Below are positions 6,712-10,339 of a stretch of 10,339 nt of DNA, in pieces; the stretch's first letter is position 1; each line of letters starts with the position of its first letter. The notes beneath the pieces were generated by a model. That model worked only from the letters and a program-made list of their open reading frames with translations, was not told the DNA's origin and searched no databases. This DNA comes from Deltaproteobacteria bacterium (lineage in GTDB: Bacteria > Desulfobacterota > Desulfobacteria > Desulfobacterales > JAFDCJ01): NCBI GenBank assembly GCA_024277475.1, contig JAJRVC010000377.1, positions 1-10,339 on the forward strand. Reading direction: 5' to 3'. The position numbers were made by a program, and so were the translations under genes.

Positions 6712-6774
6712 AACCCTGAACGCTGAACCCTGAACGCTGAACCCTGAACGTTGAACCCCAAACCTGGAACCCCT
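6712..6774. repeat. Heptamer tandem repeat block 2 (nine units)
   Basis: Nine 7-base units in strict register: AACCCTG, AACGCTG, AACCCTG, AACGCTG, AACCCTG, AACGTTG, AACCCCA, AACCTGG, AACCCCT. The first six alternate as three 14-base dimers. The block ends 9 bp beyond the nuoL stop codon. On the nuoL RNA strand it gives regularly spaced G-tracts (GGG or GGGG about every 14 bases). Confidence 0.9.
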
Positions 6775-6783
6775 CAGTTTAGG

Positions 6784-8688
<1,905 letters not shown>

Positions 8689-9015
8689 ATTGGTTCTCGA
8701 AAATACAGATATCTTTGATTGGTTAATTAGTTGTAAATATAGATTTATCCCATATTTGCAAAATAATTGGACACTGACACTCAGGTTTCAGTATCCTGAG
8801 GTTCAAGGTTCAGAGTTCAAAGGTTGAAAAGTTTCGCAGTTAAGCGTTTAAAAACGTCAACCCTGAACGGTGAACCCTGAACCTTTGAACCCTTTTTCCT
8901 GACACCCGACACCTGAAACCTATTCTCCGAAAAGGCTTCAATACGCCCGATAATGTCCAAAAAAAAGAGCTATTTTCATAGTAAATTATGAGGTGGCAGC
9001 TCCTCAAGTAACCTT
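8689..9015. other. 327 bp gap between nuoK and nuoL
   Basis: The 95 bases next to nuoL are AT-rich with no convincing promoter. The middle holds the inverted heptamer element (8784-8920). Next to nuoK, TGAGG/CCTCA (8989-9006) can form a 5-bp hairpin 9 bases after the nuoK stop, and eight T on the minus strand (8959-8966) follow about 20 bases later. That spacing is too long for a standard terminator. No gene is visible. Confidence 0.75.
8784..8920. repeat. Inverted heptamer-repeat element between nuoK and nuoL
   Basis: The left arm has four plus-strand heptamers GGTTCAA, GGTTCAG, AGTTCAA, AGGTTGA (8800-8827). The right arm carries the opposite sense: AACCCTG, AACGGTG, AACCCTG, an 8-base AACCTTTG, then AACCCTT (8859-8894), followed by CCTGACA, CCCGACA, CCTGAAA (8898-8918). 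GGTTTCAG near the left end (8785-8792) pairs with CTGAAACC near the right end (8913-8920). Together they form an imperfect inverted repeat around a loop of about 30 bases (8828-8857). Confidence 0.75.
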
Positions 9016-9318
9016 TTACTTAAGCACATTATAATCAGCGGGATCCATCGATCCGGTTCGTCGATAGGCCCATACAATCAATGCCAATCCCAGGGAAACT
9101 TCAGCAGCGGCTATGGCAAATATAAACAGTACGATGGCCTGGCCTTCCAAATGCCGCCAGAGAAGGGACGAACCGACAAATAGGATGGCAACGGCATTCA
9201 GCATGATTTCTACCCCCAGTAGAATCATAACCAGGTTGCGTCGTGCCACCACACACAATATTCCCATCAAAAAGAGTAATCCGGCCAGTATGAGAACATG
9301 ATCAAAGGGAACAATCAT
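9016..9318 (-). CDS. nuoK: NADH-quinone oxidoreductase subunit K
   Basis: A 100-residue protein with three membrane segments, the normal size for NuoK. It belongs to the proton-conducting core of the complex I membrane arm. The two membrane glutamates important in the family are present: E37 (LLGVEIMLNA) and E73 (AAAEVSLGLAL), matching E36 and E72 of E. coli NuoK. The RRNLVMILLG loop is also typical. The start overlaps the nuoJ stop by four bases (ATGA, 9315-9318), with GGTGAG just upstream as ribosome-binding site. It is the last of the tightly coupled I-J-K block; the 327 bp repeat gap follows. Confidence 0.97.
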   Translation of the reverse strand: MIVPFDHVLILAGLLFLMGILCVVARRNLVMILLGVEIMLNAVAILFVGSSLLWRHLEGQAIVLFIFAIAAAEVSLGLALIVWAYRRTGSMDPADYNVLK

Positions 9319-9845
9319 AACTCACCATCAGTGGTTTGTGCGGCCGGGGGCCTCCTCGACCGCCTTCCGATTACGAGAGCGCCGACAAGCGCTATCAGCA
9401 GCAATAAGGATACGATTTCAATGGAAAGCCAGTGATTCTGAAAAATGAACTGCCCAAATATTCTGGGCGCTGCCCGGGCTGTTTTCAAGGTAATCCGGCT
9501 GTTCGGATCGGCTGTGATGACACCCATTCCGATGGCAAGGTAGACAAGCCCGAAAACCGCAACCGGCAGCCACTGGCGCAGGGCAAATAAGCGCTCTTTT
9601 CCGGTATCTGCTTTCATCATGATGACGACAAATAAAAACAAGACCATGATCGCTCCGGCATAAATAATGACCTCCAGTACAGCCAGAAATGGAGCGCCAA
9701 AAAGATAAAACAGCATGGCGCTGCCGAAAAATGAAAAAATCAGATAGATTACCGCATGCACCAGATTGCGGCGGGTGATGGCCATGCCGGTGGTGGTAAG
9801 GATCAATAATGCCAGAAGATAGAATATGATTGAATAAATGGTCAT
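9315..9845 (-). CDS. nuoJ: NADH-quinone oxidoreductase subunit J
   Basis: A 176-residue membrane protein with about five segments, normal for NuoJ. The highly conserved third segment LEVIIYAGAIMVLFLFVVIM (57-76) includes Y62, the residue next to the pi-bulge that takes part in the conformational switch of complex I. The N-terminal ITRRNLVHAVIYL loop and helix are also typical. The protein ends in a short basic and polar tail (RRSRRPPAAQ). The ATG overlaps the nuoI stop by four bases (9842-9845) and lacks its own strong ribosome-binding site, so translation is probably coupled to nuoI. Confidence 0.96.
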   Translation of the reverse strand: MTIYSIIFYLLALLILTTTGMAITRRNLVHAVIYLIFSFFGSAMLFYLFGAPFLAVLEVIIYAGAIMVLFLFVVIMMKADTGKERLFALRQWLPVAVFGLVYLAIGMGVITADPNSRITLKTARAAPRIFGQFIFQNHWLSIEIVSLLLLIALVGALVIGRRSRRPPAAQTTDGEL

Positions 9846-10339
9846 GGCATATTACTTTTAATATTAACCGGCTTGTCTTCCTTTACGTGCTCCCCCTTAC
9901 CCCCGACATCCGTCACAATGCCGGTATATTTATAAAAGCAATATTCCCTGTCTTTACCGCCGTGATCCACCAGGAGATTTTCTTTTTCGTAGACAAGTTT
10001 TAAAATATCCCGTTCGCAGGTCTCAAATTGCGGCGTCAGCTGGATGGCTGAGGTCGGACAGGCTTCTTCGCAAAGTCCACAATAAATGCAGCGTGCAAAG
10101 TTTATCCGAAACCAGGCCGCATATCTGCGCCCGTTTTCTTTCCGGGCCGACTGCATGGAGATGCAACTTACCGGACAAACCGCCGAGCAGAGATAGCAGG
10201 CCACACACCGTTCATTGCCGTCAGGATCACTGGTCAGAATGATCCGGGCCCGGGTGCGCACCGGCAACGACCGCTTGTATTCCGGGTATTCTTCGGTAAT
10301 GGGTTTGCGAAAAAGGTGAACGAATGTTGTCGCAAAACC
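9842..10339 (-). CDS. nuoI: NADH-quinone oxidoreductase subunit I, 5' end outside window
   Basis: The frame stays open to the window edge, so the gene is partial. 165 residues are visible, beginning GFATTFVHLFRKPITEEYPE, the usual NuoI lead-in; an apparent TTG start at 10265-10267 is internal. NuoI is the peripheral-arm subunit that carries clusters N6a and N6b, passing electrons toward N2 and quinone. Both cysteine motifs are complete: visible residues 45, 48, 51, 55-P (CVACYLCSAVCP) and 84, 87, 90, 94-P (CIYCGLCEEACP). The C-terminal tail is long and polar (VYEKENLLVDHGGK onward), about the length seen in anaerobe NuoI proteins. It overlaps nuoJ by four bases. The remaining nuo genes, if the order is standard, lie to the right of the window. 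Confidence 0.97.
   Translation of the reverse strand, partial: GFATTFVHLFRKPITEEYPEYKRSLPVRTRARIILTSDPDGNERCVACYLCSAVCPVSCISMQSARKENGRRYAAWFRINFARCIYCGLCEEACPTSAIQLTPQFETCERDILKLVYEKENLLVDHGGKDREYCFYKYTGIVTDVGGKGEHVKEDKPVNIKSNMP

Larger units (their letters stand above)
6306..6783. other. 478 bp repeat-filled gap between nuoL and nuoM
   Basis: This gap interrupts an otherwise compact operon. Reading left to right it holds 9/10-bp units (6313-6349), 8-bp units (6359-6398), a possible promoter (6397-6425), a GC-rich hairpin-prone stretch (about 6445-6600) and two heptamer blocks (6628-6676 and 6712-6774). A 93-codon minus-strand frame at 6430-6711 is partly the translation of heptamers and I do not accept it as a gene. 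No RNA gene is recognised. Confidence 0.8.

Noticed and set aside
6628..6774. CRISPR array in the nuoL-nuoM gap
   Set aside because: The repeats are contiguous 7-base units with no spacers and no cas genes nearby.
8700..8783. Promoter directly upstream of nuoL
   Set aside because: TTTACA-like and TATATT-like boxes exist but not at compatible spacing; AT-richness explains them.
8959..9006. Intrinsic terminator after nuoK
   Set aside because: The 5-bp hairpin and the T8 run are about 20 bases apart; termination in mid-operon is also unlikely without a promoter for nuoL.

Overview
The window is dominated by the distal half of a respiratory complex I (NADH:quinone oxidoreductase, nuo) operon, read entirely on the minus strand. 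From right to left the order is nuoI (5' end outside the window), nuoJ, nuoK, nuoL, nuoM, nuoN. A ferredoxin-nitroreductase fusion gene follows 32 bp later. Next comes a separately promoted sigma-54-dependent activator with two PAS-type sensor regions, and last a short unrecognised ORF. No confident gene lies on the plus strand.

The organism looks like an anaerobic or facultative bacterium of the former Deltaproteobacteria (Desulfobacterota and relatives). This is an inference from the PAS-AAA+-HTH activator, the ferredoxin-nitroreductase fusion, the style of the NuoI C-terminus and the short intergenic repeats. No species can be named from this stretch.

Region by region: 1-136 is AT-rich with a degenerate direct repeat. 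137-403 may hold a small hypothetical gene with an A9 run near its start. 404-640 has no gene but carries a near-identical 15/16 bp repeat pair and a hairpin over the regulator stop codon. 641-2389 is the activator. 2390-2557 holds its likely promoter and a perfect 6-bp-arm palindrome. 2558-3382 is the nitroreductase. 3415-6305 is nuoN and nuoM, overlapping by one base. 6306-6783 is a 478 bp gap of stacked short tandem repeats with periods of 7, 8 and 9/10 bp. 6784-8688 is nuoL. 8689-9015 is a 327 bp gap with heptamer repeats arranged as a large inverted repeat. 9016-10339 is nuoK, nuoJ and nuoI, each overlapping the next by 4 bp.

The Nuo proteins fit together as follows. NuoI carries two [4Fe-4S] clusters on the way to quinone. 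NuoJ and NuoK are membrane-arm subunits, and NuoL, NuoM and NuoN are the three antiporter-like proton-translocating subunits. NuoL and NuoN keep the expected charged residues. NuoM lacks the family's transmembrane-7 lysine and has Asp where Glu is usual, which makes it the most interesting protein here. The other notable feature is that nuoL alone is walled off on both sides by the same heptamer repeat family, including a 24/25 bp direct repeat, in an otherwise tightly packed operon. I found no evidence of a wholly new system: no CRISPR, mobile-element, toxin or defence genes.
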